Virus record (IMG/VR): IMGVR_UViG_3300035698_006348
Coordinates: 1 to 64,000 of that record
Direction: 5' to 3' (one strand)
From: a virus
DNA: 64,000 bases
The number at the start of each line of letters is the position of its first letter. The first letter of the stretch is position 1. Below are positions 8,406 to 15,586 of the stretch, piece by piece. Position numbers and translations under genes: made by a program. Below the pieces are notes generated by a model, which was given only the letters and a program-made list of their open reading frames with translations, searched no databases and was not told where the DNA came from.

Positions 8406-8705
8406 ATGAATAAAACACTATTGACCACTTTGGAGATATTACAGTCTGATAAACGTTTTAAAGAGGCTTTGCAAGCGGTACTGAATAATATTGAAACCTC
8501 AGATTTGAAAGAAATTTTGCTCCATGTTAGAGATAAAAAAGAAGACTACGCTGCCGAAGATGTTGACTTATGGCAAACCATTAAGATTCAAGGGAAAGGT
8601 ACTACTGCCATGAGGAATAGGCGTGTGTATTTATGCCAATTGATTATTGTCATCAAAGGACTGGAACGTGTGATTGAGAAAAAACTTAGCCTTCGTAATG
8701 ACTAA
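8406..8705 (+). CDS. Unknown small helical protein
   Basis: 99 residues, start ATG with AAAGGGATACTATA upstream. It is charged and mainly helical (Leu- and Lys-rich, residues 5-60 and 75-99), with no Cys and no membrane segment. First gene of a rightward operon of small unknown genes that ends at the terminator at 13093. I do not recognise the family. Confidence 0.6.
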   Translation: MNKTLLTTLEILQSDKRFKEALQAVLNNIETSDLKEILLHVRDKKEDYAAEDVDLWQTIKIQGKGTTAMRNRRVYLCQLIIVIKGLERVIEKKLSLRND

Positions 8706-8734
8706 GCACCACCTGTATATATAAGGAGTAAGTT

Positions 8735-8974
8735 ATGGAACTAACTATGGAATTACTCACCGAATTGGTTGGTGAGATAGCAAGCAAAGAAAAGGTGGAT
8801 TTATATTTCTTGTTTAGGGCTATGAAGCCCCAGACATATAAAGACCGTAGAAATATTATACGGCAAGCTATCTTTAAGATGGCAATACATTTAGCTGGTT
8901 GTGGTAAAATGTACAGCTCTGAAAGGTTTACCAACTGGCATATGTACTTATTAGATAAGTATAGGATAGGATAA
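8735..8974 (+). CDS. Unknown small protein
   Basis: 79 residues with a good site (AAGGAG) before ATG 8735. Two amphipathic helices and a basic middle (K-D-R-R-N-I-I-R-Q) give it a mild nucleic-acid-binding look. Nothing more specific can be said. It lies 29 bp after gene 8406 and 4 bp before gene 8979. Confidence 0.6.
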   Translation: MELTMELLTELVGEIASKEKVDLYFLFRAMKPQTYKDRRNIIRQAIFKMAIHLAGCGKMYSSERFTNWHMYLLDKYRIG

Positions 8975-8978
8975 TATA

Positions 8979-9224
8979 ATGGCTATGGTAACTGAGAAAG
9001 TATCTTTCAAGATTGAAGGAGTGGAAGTAATTGGTAAATCTCTACGGAAAGCAGTTGAGATTATTGTATCAGAGTTACAAGTATTTAAACACGAAATAGA
9101 CGAATTTTTTGGATTTGCTGGTTTTCAATTAGTAGACGGCAGTATAATACTTATTGAGCCTGGTAAGTTTGGCTTCATTAGTAAAGTGGAAATTATAACT
9201 AACTACCCAGAGGAGGAGGTATGA
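8979..9224 (+). CDS. Unknown small alpha/beta protein
   Basis: 81 residues, beta strands at both ends and a central helix (K-A-V-E-I-I-V-S-E-L). No Cys motif, no membrane span. The gene ends with GAGGAGGAGGT just before the stop, which serves as the ribosome site of the following tiny membrane gene, so the two are translationally coupled. Confidence 0.6.
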   Translation: MAMVTEKVSFKIEGVEVIGKSLRKAVEIIVSELQVFKHEIDEFFGFAGFQLVDGSIILIEPGKFGFISKVEIITNYPEEEV

Positions 9225-9226
9225 AG

Positions 9227-9343
9227 ATGCTATGGTTTATATTCCTTGTGTTGTTATTAGTAGCACTTGTAATATCAATAATTCCAGCTATCGGGATGGC
9301 TTTAGAAACTATACGTATCATTGGAATTCTTATTAGTTTGTAA
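9227..9343 (+). CDS. Tiny single-span membrane protein
   Basis: 38 residues from ATG 9227 (40 from ATG 9221). ATG 9227 has an ideal 7 bp spacing from AGGAGG, while ATG 9221 is only about 4 bp away. Almost the whole protein is one hydrophobic helix rich in Leu, Val and Ile, followed by a second weakly hydrophobic stretch. Similar tiny membrane genes recur at 10276-10785. Confidence 0.55.
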   Translation: MLWFIFLVLLLVALVISIIPAIGMALETIRIIGILISL

Positions 9344-9368
9344 ATGTCCAGATTATTTGTTTAGTTAG

Positions 9369-9444
9369 TATATACAATTTCGGAGGATTGTATATATTAT
9401 AGTGAGTAAATAATTACTTACTCCCACGTAGAGGCTACAGTGGG
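9369..9444 (+). ncRNA. Three consecutive hairpins in leader of gene 9471
   Basis: Three adjacent stems: 10 bp perfect (9369-9378 with 9387-9396, loop TTCGGAGG), 9 bp with one G-T pair (9401-9409 with 9414-9422), and 9 bp in two parts around a one-base bulge (9423-9431 with 9435-9444). No T run follows, so they are not ordinary terminators. Probably a structured 5' leader that controls translation or stability. A regulatory role is inference. Confidence 0.5.
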
Positions 9445-9470
9445 AATTTGACTTACTTAGGAGAAATAAA

Positions 9471-9776
9471 ATGGCAACACTAATTAATATTTGTTATAAT
9501 GATGGCAAGGTTGAAGAAGATGCAATTGTAAGTAACATTGGAAAGCTTGTATCTGGTAGTCACAATAGTGTTAAGAAGGAATTATGTCCAGCTTGTGGAA
9601 AGAAAATAAAGTACGTTGATCCAGAATATCCAGAAGCATGTAATTGCAATGGTTATTATAATCCATCAGACTTGATGAAAGCAATCCTCAAAAATGGTAT
9701 TTATGGTGAAGTGGAAATTACTATTAGTGCATGTCAGAAACACCACATATCAGTTAAGGAGGAAAATAATGGCTAA
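9471..9776 (+). CDS. Zn-binding small protein, paralogue of next gene
   Basis: 101 residues with C-P-A-C-G near residue 40 and C-N-C near 58, a four-Cys zinc site of C-x2-C...C-x-C type, followed by S-D-L-M-K-A-I. It aligns over most of its length with the protein of gene 9769 (same spacing of the Cys and the Y-x-P-S-x-L-M motif), so the two come from a tandem duplication. The genes overlap by 8 bp. Function unknown; short zinc-ribbon proteins in phages often bind host RNA polymerase or nucleic acid. Confidence 0.65.
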   Translation: MATLINICYNDGKVEEDAIVSNIGKLVSGSHNSVKKELCPACGKKIKYVDPEYPEACNCNGYYNPSDLMKAILKNGIYGEVEITISACQKHHISVKEENNG

Positions 9777-10083
9777 ATTGGTTAAAATTGAATACAATGG
9801 ATTTGTGGAAGAGGCTATTGTAACAAATGAAGAGGATAGTATTTCATCTGGAAGTTATCATTCTCCATACGTTGCAATATGCAGAGCGTGTGGAAAAACA
9901 ATTAAGCATAATGAGAATAGTCTTCCAATTTCTTGTGAATGTGATGGTGATTACTCTCCATCGTCATTAATGTTGGCGATGATTGAACATAATTTTCCAC
10001 CAAAAATAGTGACTAGTAAGATGACTTGCCAAGATATACATATTCCAACAAAAGAATGGGAAGTTATAAAGGTTTGGTGGTAA
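9769..10083 (+). CDS. Zn-binding small protein, paralogue of previous gene
   Basis: 104 residues from ATG 9769, chosen for AAGGAGG 6 bp upstream; an earlier in-frame start at 9694 lies inside the previous gene and has no site. It has C-R-A-C-G (about residue 41) and C-E-C (about 60), the zinc site of its paralogue, and the same Y-S-P-S-S-L-M helix. The C-terminal 30 residues are diverged. It overlaps the next start by one base. Confidence 0.65.
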   Translation: MAKLVKIEYNGFVEEAIVTNEEDSISSGSYHSPYVAICRACGKTIKHNENSLPISCECDGDYSPSSLMLAMIEHNFPPKIVTSKMTCQDIHIPTKEWEVIKVWW

Positions 10084-10283
10084 TGACAGATTTATCAGAA
10101 GAGACTATTCTTAGGTTACTTAGCTTTGGTGTTAATCAGAAAGCTGAGTTAGTAGAAGTAACCATTGAGAATGGGGATACTGTAATTCAGTTTAGACTGA
10201 AAGCCCCAGAGGTTCTTCCTGGAGTTATAATAGCTAAGAATGAGACCACTACTGTGGTTCTCATGGAGGATAAACATGGATGA
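10083..10283 (+). CDS. Unknown small protein
   Basis: 66 residues from ATG 10083 (one-base overlap with the previous stop; no other good start). Helix then beta hairpins, no Cys, no membrane span. Its stop overlaps the start of the next tiny membrane gene by 8 bp. I do not recognise it. Confidence 0.5.
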   Translation: MTDLSEETILRLLSFGVNQKAELVEVTIENGDTVIQFRLKAPEVLPGVIIAKNETTTVVLMEDKHG

Positions 10284-10413
10284 ATTGAACATAACCACAG
10301 CATGTGCTTTGGTGGTAAGTATAGTAATAATCTTATTAGGTTACTTTTGGATTGGGGTTAGTATGTTAGTAATTATTCCAATTCAAGTAGTATGGAAATG
10401 GAAAACAAAATGA
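10276..10413 (+). CDS. Tiny membrane protein 1 of a four-gene overlapping run
   Basis: 45 residues, with GGAGG upstream of ATG. One long hydrophobic segment (about residues 9-38) and a basic C-terminal W-K-W-K-T-K, so the C terminus is probably cytoplasmic. It overlaps the next gene by 4 bp (ATGA). Confidence 0.55.
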   Translation: MDELNITTACALVVSIVIILLGYFWIGVSMLVIIPIQVVWKWKTK

Positions 10414-10517
10414 ATAGAAAAGAAATAGTGACTGGACGTTTAATAACAATTATAATCCTATTATCATTCACTATTGGTGTAATAGTAGGAAGTACACTTT
10501 GGAGGTTATTCTCATGA
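10410..10517 (+). CDS. Tiny membrane protein 2 of the run
   Basis: 35 residues: short basic N terminus (N-R-K-E) then one hydrophobic helix (about residues 10-32). ATGA overlaps on both sides tie it to its neighbours, which supports translation despite its size. Confidence 0.5.
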   Translation: MNRKEIVTGRLITIIILLSFTIGVIVGSTLWRLFS

Positions 10518-10669
10518 CTAGCAAATATAGAAAAAATTTACGAAAACAAAGATGGAATAAAGTAGCAGAAATATTGGCATATCTATTTGTATGTCTATTA
10601 CTATTTACTTTTGGATTCCTATTATCATCAATCCTAGTACGGATTATGGTTAATGGGATGGTTCAATGA
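10514..10669 (+). CDS. Tiny membrane protein 3 of the run
   Basis: 51 residues. Residues 1-17 are strongly basic (K-Y-R-K-N-L-R-K-Q-R), then one hydrophobic segment of about 25 residues. Preceded by TGGAGG inside the previous gene and joined by ATGA overlaps on both sides. The K-Y-R-K motif recurs in the next protein, which suggests duplication. Confidence 0.55.
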   Translation: MTSKYRKNLRKQRWNKVAEILAYLFVCLLLFTFGFLLSSILVRIMVNGMVQ

Positions 10670-10785
10670 ACAACCACAAATATAGAAAGAAATTGTGGAC
10701 TTTACTTATCATAATATTATTTATGATACTTAGTTATATTATTGGATATTATATATCTGATTATATGTTTTGGATTGGAGTGTAA
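10666..10785 (+). CDS. Tiny membrane protein 4 of the run
   Basis: 39 residues: N-N-H-K-Y-R-K-K-L then a hydrophobic helix rich in Ile and Tyr. It shares the K-Y-R-K start with the previous protein. ATGA overlap upstream, next gene begins 1 bp after the stop. Confidence 0.5.
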   Translation: MNNHKYRKKLWTLLIIILFMILSYIIGYYISDYMFWIGV

Positions 10786-10786
10786 A

Positions 10787-11242
10787 ATGAGTGGAATACT
10801 TAAGAAAATTGAAGACATTGTAAAACCAGTTGGGCTTGCAAATGAGAAATTACGGGAAGCCAAGTCCTTTTTTGAAGATACAGAAGATACTTCAAAAGCC
10901 AAACTCAAAGACCTCATTGAAATGGGAGGTTTAGATGGAAGTACATGGAGAGCCTCATACGGAGGAAACACACTGAAAAGAACCAGTATAATCTACTTAC
11001 ACAGCGATTACCGCAGTCAAGCATTCTTGAAAAATTTTCCAAGAACACATTTGGGAATAGTTGACATTTACTCAAATTGGGAAGGCGAATTAATTATAAG
11101 AGGGTCAGTAGAAAACATTATAAAATTCACTAAGAACCATGGAATGTGCATTATTAATCTTAGAGTAGCAAAAACTGGCTTATTCTTTGATGTAGAACGA
11201 CCAATCCACTGTCCGAAGTTCTTTGAAGGTGATTGGTGTTAA
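10787..11242 (+). CDS. Unknown 151-residue protein
   Basis: The ATG at 10787 is chosen because TTGGAGTG lies just upstream; an earlier in-frame start at 10742 would sit inside the previous gene. Residues 1-45 are helical and charged, 46-151 a mixed alpha/beta domain with many aromatic residues and two late Cys. Soluble. I do not recognise the family. Confidence 0.6.
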   Translation: MSGILKKIEDIVKPVGLANEKLREAKSFFEDTEDTSKAKLKDLIEMGGLDGSTWRASYGGNTLKRTSIIYLHSDYRSQAFLKNFPRTHLGIVDIYSNWEGELIIRGSVENIIKFTKNHGMCIINLRVAKTGLFFDVERPIHCPKFFEGDWC

Positions 11243-11244
11243 TA

Positions 11245-11439
11245 ATGAATCTATTTCTTTTAGCATATGTTAGTATTGGGGTATCTTTTATGGTTACCAT
11301 AACTGTAGCAACTCTAAAAGGTACTAAACCCAATCTTTGGGTGATAATATCAAGTATAGTAGTTTGGTCACTTGCTGGCCTTACTTGGCCGATATGGGCA
11401 TTCGTAACAATGTTATACACAGTAAGCAACCATAGATAG
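11245..11439 (+). CDS. Two-span membrane protein, paralogue of next gene
   Basis: 64 residues from ATG 11245 (a TTG at 11233 overlaps the previous gene and is less likely). Two membrane segments (about residues 3-22 and 32-58) with a short basic loop. The second segment, V-V-W-S-L-A-G-L-T-W-P-I, matches L-V-W-A-L-I-G-T-L-W-P-I in the next protein, so they are tandem duplicates. Confidence 0.6.
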   Translation: MNLFLLAYVSIGVSFMVTITVATLKGTKPNLWVIISSIVVWSLAGLTWPIWAFVTMLYTVSNHR

Positions 11440-11449
11440 GAGGAATATA

Positions 11450-11671
11450 ATGAAGGTACTTATTGGAGTTTATCTAGTTGGATTTCTTATTTTTGTAATA
11501 AGAATGGTATTTTGGAGCATTACATATAATAATAAAACTGATGGTAATATTGATATTGGGCTACTAATATTTAGTGTGCTAGTTTGGGCACTTATTGGAA
11601 CTCTCTGGCCAATTGTTGTAATAGCAACTATGGCATATGGAATGGATAAACAGAATGATACAACTGGATAA
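11450..11671 (+). CDS. Two-span membrane protein, paralogue of previous gene
   Basis: 73 residues, ATAGGAGGAATATA ahead of ATG. Membrane segments at about residues 3-25 and 37-64 with a polar, Asn/Asp-rich loop. Shares the W-P-I-V motif of the second span with its neighbour. The 3' end overlaps the next gene by 17 bp from the preferred start there. Confidence 0.6.
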   Translation: MKVLIGVYLVGFLIFVIRMVFWSITYNNKTDGNIDIGLLIFSVLVWALIGTLWPIVVIATMAYGMDKQNDTTG

Positions 11672-12002
11672 TGGTATATCTGAGGAAGTCAACGTTCACG
11701 GCAGATATGATATAGGAAGTAAAAGAGTAACTGTGGTAATTAATGGTGAAAGTAAATTCTGTGGAGTGCCAAATATGTTATGGGCACCACTTGTGTATGA
11801 ATATATTATTTCATTGTTAAAATTTAGACAATTTGGCTATTTTGAAGATACAAGTAAGCTTATGGTATATGTGCGTAAACAAGTTAAAATGCAAAAAGAT
11901 ATGGATGATTTAAAATGCACCATGTTAATTGTAGAAGTTACTTTAGCCTGGTTCTACTTAGGTGAGGGCTTAAAGAGATTATGGAGGCATATAAGAAAAT
12001 GA
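11655..12002 (+). CDS. Unknown protein flanked by a 16 bp direct repeat
   Basis: 115 residues from ATG 11655 (121 from ATG 11637). The first 16 bases of this gene are repeated exactly at the start of the following gene (11999), which supports ATG 11655. The protein has an N-terminal beta part, a central helix with L-W-A-P-L-V-Y-E-Y-I, and a C-terminal hydrophobic helix (about 95-108) with a basic end that may associate with the membrane. Unknown function. Confidence 0.5.
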   Translation: MIQLDNGISEEVNVHGRYDIGSKRVTVVINGESKFCGVPNMLWAPLVYEYIISLLKFRQFGYFEDTSKLMVYVRKQVKMQKDMDDLKCTMLIVEVTLAWFYLGEGLKRLWRHIRK

Positions 12003-12265
12003 TACAACTGGATACTAATTGGATTGTGTCTGCTAAGACCCTAAATCCAAATACATTTTATTTAATGAGAGAGGGGCAAAATTTCCGTGTAGCTGTCCTA
12101 AATTTGCAAGGAGTTTTTGGAATTGTAATTTCTCCAAGCCAATTAGCGGCAGGAGAGACCATAAGTGCAATTAGTAAAATCTCTGGTATTTCTTCTATGA
12201 GAAAAATAGCCTCAAAACTGGAATGTAACAAACAAACCGCTCACCTGTTTGTGAGGAATGGATAA
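11999..12265 (+). CDS. Unknown small protein
   Basis: 88 residues from ATG 11999, about 11 bp after GGAGG; ATG 11981 would overlap that site. N-terminal residues M-I-Q-L-D are shared with the previous protein because of the 16 bp direct repeat. It is a beta-rich protein with a Ser/Ile-rich middle. No motif recognised. Confidence 0.5.
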   Translation: MIQLDTNWIVSAKTLNPNTFYLMREGQNFRVAVLNLQGVFGIVISPSQLAAGETISAISKISGISSMRKIASKLECNKQTAHLFVRNG

Positions 12266-12521
12266 TATAATGGATAAAAATAAACAATACGTTATAAGTG
12301 GGAAATATACATTCTTGTTAGATGGATTAGAGTTATCATTAGAATTTTACAATGATTACGATGTTAAACTCTGTGATTTACCAAGCGAAGAATGGGCTCA
12401 GAAAGCTGCGGATTATGCAGTAATTGTGCTAACTCTTGGGTATTGTGATAATATTGGAGACTTACAAAATGTAATGGTAACTGCTATCAAAGATGCCGCT
12501 GAACCAGAGGATTTGAAATGA
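12258..12521 (+). CDS. Unknown small acidic protein
   Basis: 87 residues (83 if ATG 12270 is used). Acidic, with two beta strands then helices; two Cys without a metal-site pattern. Overlaps the previous gene by 8 bp and the next by 4 bp. Confidence 0.55.
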   Translation: MDNIMDKNKQYVISGKYTFLLDGLELSLEFYNDYDVKLCDLPSEEWAQKAADYAVIVLTLGYCDNIGDLQNVMVTAIKDAAEPEDLK

Positions 12522-13039
12522 GGGTCTCCAGGATTTATCCCACGTTATGTAAGTGTGGTAAGCCAGCCTTCTATAATATAGTGGAAGAAAACAAAGCAGC
12601 CAGACAAGTATGTGGTAAATGTCTGACCAATAGGGAAAGAAAACTGGTAGAGAAGGCAATCCCAGTAAATGAATATACAAAGATTGGAACCATCTTCGGT
12701 TGCAGAGAGGTAAATTCTGGGGATGTTACCCAAGTTATGGAAAGAATGACCAAATTTGAAAAGTCTCGTGGAGAGAACTCAAAAGTAGTTTCCGAAATTA
12801 GAAGGGAGAAGAAATCCAAAGATGAATTACTATATGGGGAATTGTCAATGCAAGCCAGCATTTACTTTGGTTTGGTTGGAATTGTATATGAAAAACCACC
12901 AATCGTTGTACTAAATGGTAGGAATTTTAGCTTAATATGTATTATGGGAAAATACGTATTATGCGATGTAAAAAACAGACCAATCTTTTATTCTAATGAG
13001 CATGGAAAAAAGGTCGGCTATGTGAAAGGAGCTAAGTAA
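12518..13039 (+). CDS. Zn-ribbon protein of unknown function
   Basis: 173 residues. The N terminus has C-K-C-G (about residue 11) and C-G-K-C (about 32), a four-Cys zinc site, followed by a basic helix (R-E-R-K-L-V-E-K), a charged middle and a beta-rich C-terminal half. Starts by ATGA overlap. Last gene of this operon, 53 bp before a terminator. Perhaps a transcription or translation modulator, but that is a guess. Confidence 0.6.
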   Translation: MRVSRIYPTLCKCGKPAFYNIVEENKAARQVCGKCLTNRERKLVEKAIPVNEYTKIGTIFGCREVNSGDVTQVMERMTKFEKSRGENSKVVSEIRREKKSKDELLYGELSMQASIYFGLVGIVYEKPPIVVLNGRNFSLICIMGKYVLCDVKNRPIFYSNEHGKKVGYVKGAK

Positions 13040-13092
13040 CCCATGAAATAATATAGATATATATGATAAAATATATAATTATGATAAAATTG

Positions 13093-13129
13093 GAGCCATG
13101 TCGGTACCGAGATACGGCTCTTATTTTTT
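13093..13129 (+). terminator. Rho-independent terminator ending small-gene operon
   Basis: GAGCC (13093-13097) pairs with GGCTC (13116-13120), with an imperfect inner stem around TCGGTACCGA, followed by TTATTTTTTA. The 95 bp between it and the next gene shows no clear promoter. Confidence 0.75.
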
Positions 13130-13224
13130 ATGTATTTGGTTATAACCCACGTTGAGCTTACAGCCCACGGAATTGGTGAGTATGTGAGCAAAAATTATGT
13201 GGTGTATATAAAGGAGGAATAACG

Positions 13225-13404
13225 ATGAATAAGAAGAAACGAATGATATATGCAATTGTGGTTGTACTTGGTCTATTTTCTGGTATCTCTGGTCTTATCT
13301 GGTTAAATCTAGCCTATCCAGAAATAGGTATAATTCTCTTTTTTGGTATTTTAATAGGATGTGCAATATATTTTACATATGAGCTTTTTGGTATGATTTT
13401 CTAA
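13225..13404 (+). CDS. Two-span membrane protein
   Basis: 59 residues, with AAAGGAGG 8 bp before ATG. Basic N terminus (N-K-K-K-R) then two hydrophobic helices (about residues 8-29 and 34-57). First gene of the long operon that runs to 27980. Function unknown. Confidence 0.6.
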   Translation: MNKKKRMIYAIVVVLGLFSGISGLIWLNLAYPEIGIILFFGILIGCAIYFTYELFGMIF

Positions 13405-13417
13405 GAAAGGAGGTAAT

Positions 13418-13687
13418 ATGGGATATACCAAAGAAGAAGAAGCTCTTTATATTATATGTGCGGATAGTGAAAATTTAACTTTGCTATTAAAAAGAATTCC
13501 AAAAGAGTCTAAAATTATTGGGATAAAAAAAATAAGTAAGACTAGAGAAAAAGTTATTTTTACCATGAACAAATCTAGAATAGAGGCTACATTTAGCCAA
13601 AAAAGTAATTACTCCCCATTAATTACAATATATACATTTTCAACAAATGAAAAATTGGCAGAAAGAGTGAGCATGGATATTGGATAA
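13418..13687 (+). CDS. Unknown small protein, member 1 of a local paralogue group
   Basis: 89 residues with AAGGAGG before ATG. The core, P-x-x-S-x-I-I-G-I-x-K-I-S followed by a strand pair and a Y-x-x-x-x-x-x-x-L helix, aligns with the next protein (gene 13712). Single-domain alpha/beta, no Cys cluster. Function unknown. Confidence 0.6.
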   Translation: MGYTKEEEALYIICADSENLTLLLKRIPKESKIIGIKKISKTREKVIFTMNKSRIEATFSQKSNYSPLITIYTFSTNEKLAERVSMDIG

Positions 13688-13711
13688 ACAGTAAAAAAGG
13701 AGGTACCATAT

Positions 13712-13993
13712 ATGTTACCACCAATTCAAAAAGTATTCTTTACAAATCTGTGTAGGAGAACCACCTCCATATCACACATACTAAGGATAATGCCAGTTCA
13801 ATCAGAAGTGATTGGAATAGCTAAATTATCCCCAATATTACAAAGAATAACTTTTGTTTCATATGGGTTTAGAATTAATATCTTGTACCAATCAAACCTA
13901 ATAGCACCACTTAACTTAAATGTTATGAACTACCCAACTATAGCAGCCTTAAGAAATCAAATTGCTGTAGATAGATCCACATTTGGAGGATAA
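13712..13993 (+). CDS. Unknown small protein, member 2 of the paralogue group
   Basis: 93 residues, AAGGAGG before ATG. It aligns with the protein of gene 13418 over about 70 residues (M-P-V-Q-S-E-V-I-G-I-A-K-L-S segment). Tandem duplicate with low identity, so the duplication is old. Confidence 0.6.
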   Translation: MLPPIQKVFFTNLCRRTTSISHILRIMPVQSEVIGIAKLSPILQRITFVSYGFRINILYQSNLIAPLNLNVMNYPTIAALRNQIAVDRSTFGG

Positions 13994-13996
13994 AAT

Positions 13997-14212
13997 ATGG
14001 CAATCCCTACTAATAGATATTACACAGGTGTTATTAGTATTCTCCAAACATTGGACATTGATTCCATTAAAAAATTGGAGATAAATAAAAATGGGAGTGG
14101 AAAAATACTATATACCAAAAAACGTTTCGAGAATTGTTATAAAATAATAAAAAATGATAATGGCTTATACTCACTGGAGTTTATATATAGGTCACATGGA
14201 TTTGTAGGATAA
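13997..14212 (+). CDS. Unknown small protein, possible third paralogue
   Basis: 71 residues, basic. The pattern of an N-terminal helix, then K-K-L-E-I-N-K-N-G-x-G-K-I-L and a beta hairpin resembles the two preceding proteins, but identity is weak. Starts 3 bp after the previous stop with GGAGG upstream. Confidence 0.55.
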   Translation: MAIPTNRYYTGVISILQTLDIDSIKKLEINKNGSGKILYTKKRFENCYKIIKNDNGLYSLEFIYRSHGFVG

Positions 14213-14213
14213 A

Positions 14214-14462
14214 ATGGATATATTACAAAAAAAATTATCCTTCCTAATGAGCAAGTTAAACACCACAATGGATGTAAAAGATATTTTACCATTTATATGT
14301 GTTGACGGTGTAAAGATTCTATCCTTTTACGTAACTAATAATGTATATGGAAAAACATATTTAGAGATAGATATAGAGTCTGATGGTGAATATTGTTGTA
14401 CTATTGATATAATATTAGACAGAAAAAAGTTTGACTCTGTGGCAATATTTCCTATATTTTAA
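14214..14462 (+). CDS. Unknown small protein, possible fourth paralogue
   Basis: 82 residues: helix, then beta strands (V-K-I-L-S-F-Y-V, Y-L-E-I-D-I-E, C-T-I-D-I-I-L). The same helix-then-sheet layout as the three genes before it. Starts one base after the previous stop. Function unknown. Confidence 0.55.
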   Translation: MDILQKKLSFLMSKLNTTMDVKDILPFICVDGVKILSFYVTNNVYGKTYLEIDIESDGEYCCTIDIILDRKKFDSVAIFPIF

Positions 14463-14473
14463 AGGAGTAGTTT

Positions 14474-15583
14474 ATGGGATCAATGAAATATCCAACGATT
14501 GATACTATCGGTTTGGAGATAGAAGTTGAGAATCTCTCTCAACGGAAACTACAAAACGAAGTCAATCCAGCATTATTTTCAATGGTGCATGATGCATCTA
14601 TTGAAAGCAATTCCCCAGTGTTTGGTAATATTCCTATTGTTGTAACTGGGGGAGGTAGAATCCCCAATGTAGGTACTTCTACAATTGGTACTGAGTTAGT
14701 ATCAATTCCTATGGTGATAGAAGGAAACTTTGATCTTCTTTCCCACCTAAAAGAAGTAACTAATATCTTAATTATGAATGGAGAGCCCTTAGAATCATTT
14801 AGAGCATCAACCCATGTCCACGTAAATATTCCCTGGAACTTACAAATTCTAAAGAATATCATGATTTTAGGTGGACATTTAGAAGATTTGTTTTTTAGAA
14901 TTGGCGGTATGGGGTCTACTTTCAGAGGATTGAAAGTAAACAATAGTCAATTCTGTAGACCAATTACTCTTTGGGGACCGCAGTGTGCTGAAGGCAGAAA
15001 CGGTGTATTCCAATTATTTAACATTGAAGATTTATTAAGGTCTAGAACCACATCTGGGTTCTGGAATAGATATGGAGGTATAAATATAACTAATAGTCAG
15101 GTATCAAGATATCACCCAGTTAGGTACACATGGTTAAATCTATATAGTTTGTTATACCATGGTACTCTGGAATTCAGAGTGTTCAATAAAAATTTGAATC
15201 CTCAATTTATCTTGGCAATCATTGATCTCTGCCAATCTTTCTCAAGAACAATTTTGAAAGAATTACCAGAAAATTTGGAAATGAACTCAGTATTTATTTC
15301 TAATGGTAATCAGGAAGAACGCTTTGAAAATATGATTGAGTTACTAGATATATCAGAATCCAAAACACTTCGGACTATCTTTAACCGCAGTAAAGAAGTT
15401 GTATTGGAAGAGGGGTATATCTATAGCCATCTAAATAGGGATACAAGATATAACTTTAACAGATATCAACCAAAGATTGTAACAAACGTATCTCGGTTTG
15501 AAATAGCTGATATCCATCATATAAATCGTGGAAGTCAGTATCTGGAAGATAACGTCTCTAGACCACTAGAAGAAGGAGAATAA
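14474..15583 (+). CDS. Amidoligase (Amidoligase_2 type, COOH-NH2 ligase superfamily)
   Basis: 369 residues, start with AAAGGAG. Motifs in order: G-L-E-I-E-V-E (residues 13-19, metal/ATP-binding acidic strand), H-D-A-S (about 39), G-T-E-L-V-S-I-P (about 73), A-S-T-H-V-H-V-N (about 110-117) and T-L-E-F-R-V-F-N (about 232-239). This is the glutamine-synthetase-like fold of predicted amidoligases that join a carboxylate to an amine with ATP. It is directly followed (3 bp) by a class II glutamine amidotransferase and an ATP-grasp protein, a set known from other phages. The substrate, whether peptide, protein side chain or small molecule, cannot be read from the sequence. Confidence 0.85.
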   Translation: MGSMKYPTIDTIGLEIEVENLSQRKLQNEVNPALFSMVHDASIESNSPVFGNIPIVVTGGGRIPNVGTSTIGTELVSIPMVIEGNFDLLSHLKEVTNILIMNGEPLESFRASTHVHVNIPWNLQILKNIMILGGHLEDLFFRIGGMGSTFRGLKVNNSQFCRPITLWGPQCAEGRNGVFQLFNIEDLLRSRTTSGFWNRYGGINITNSQVSRYHPVRYTWLNLYSLLYHGTLEFRVFNKNLNPQFILAIIDLCQSFSRTILKELPENLEMNSVFISNGNQEERFENMIELLDISESKTLRTIFNRSKEVVLEEGYIYSHLNRDTRYNFNRYQPKIVTNVSRFEIADIHHINRGSQYLEDNVSRPLEEGE

Positions 15584-15586
15584 CAT

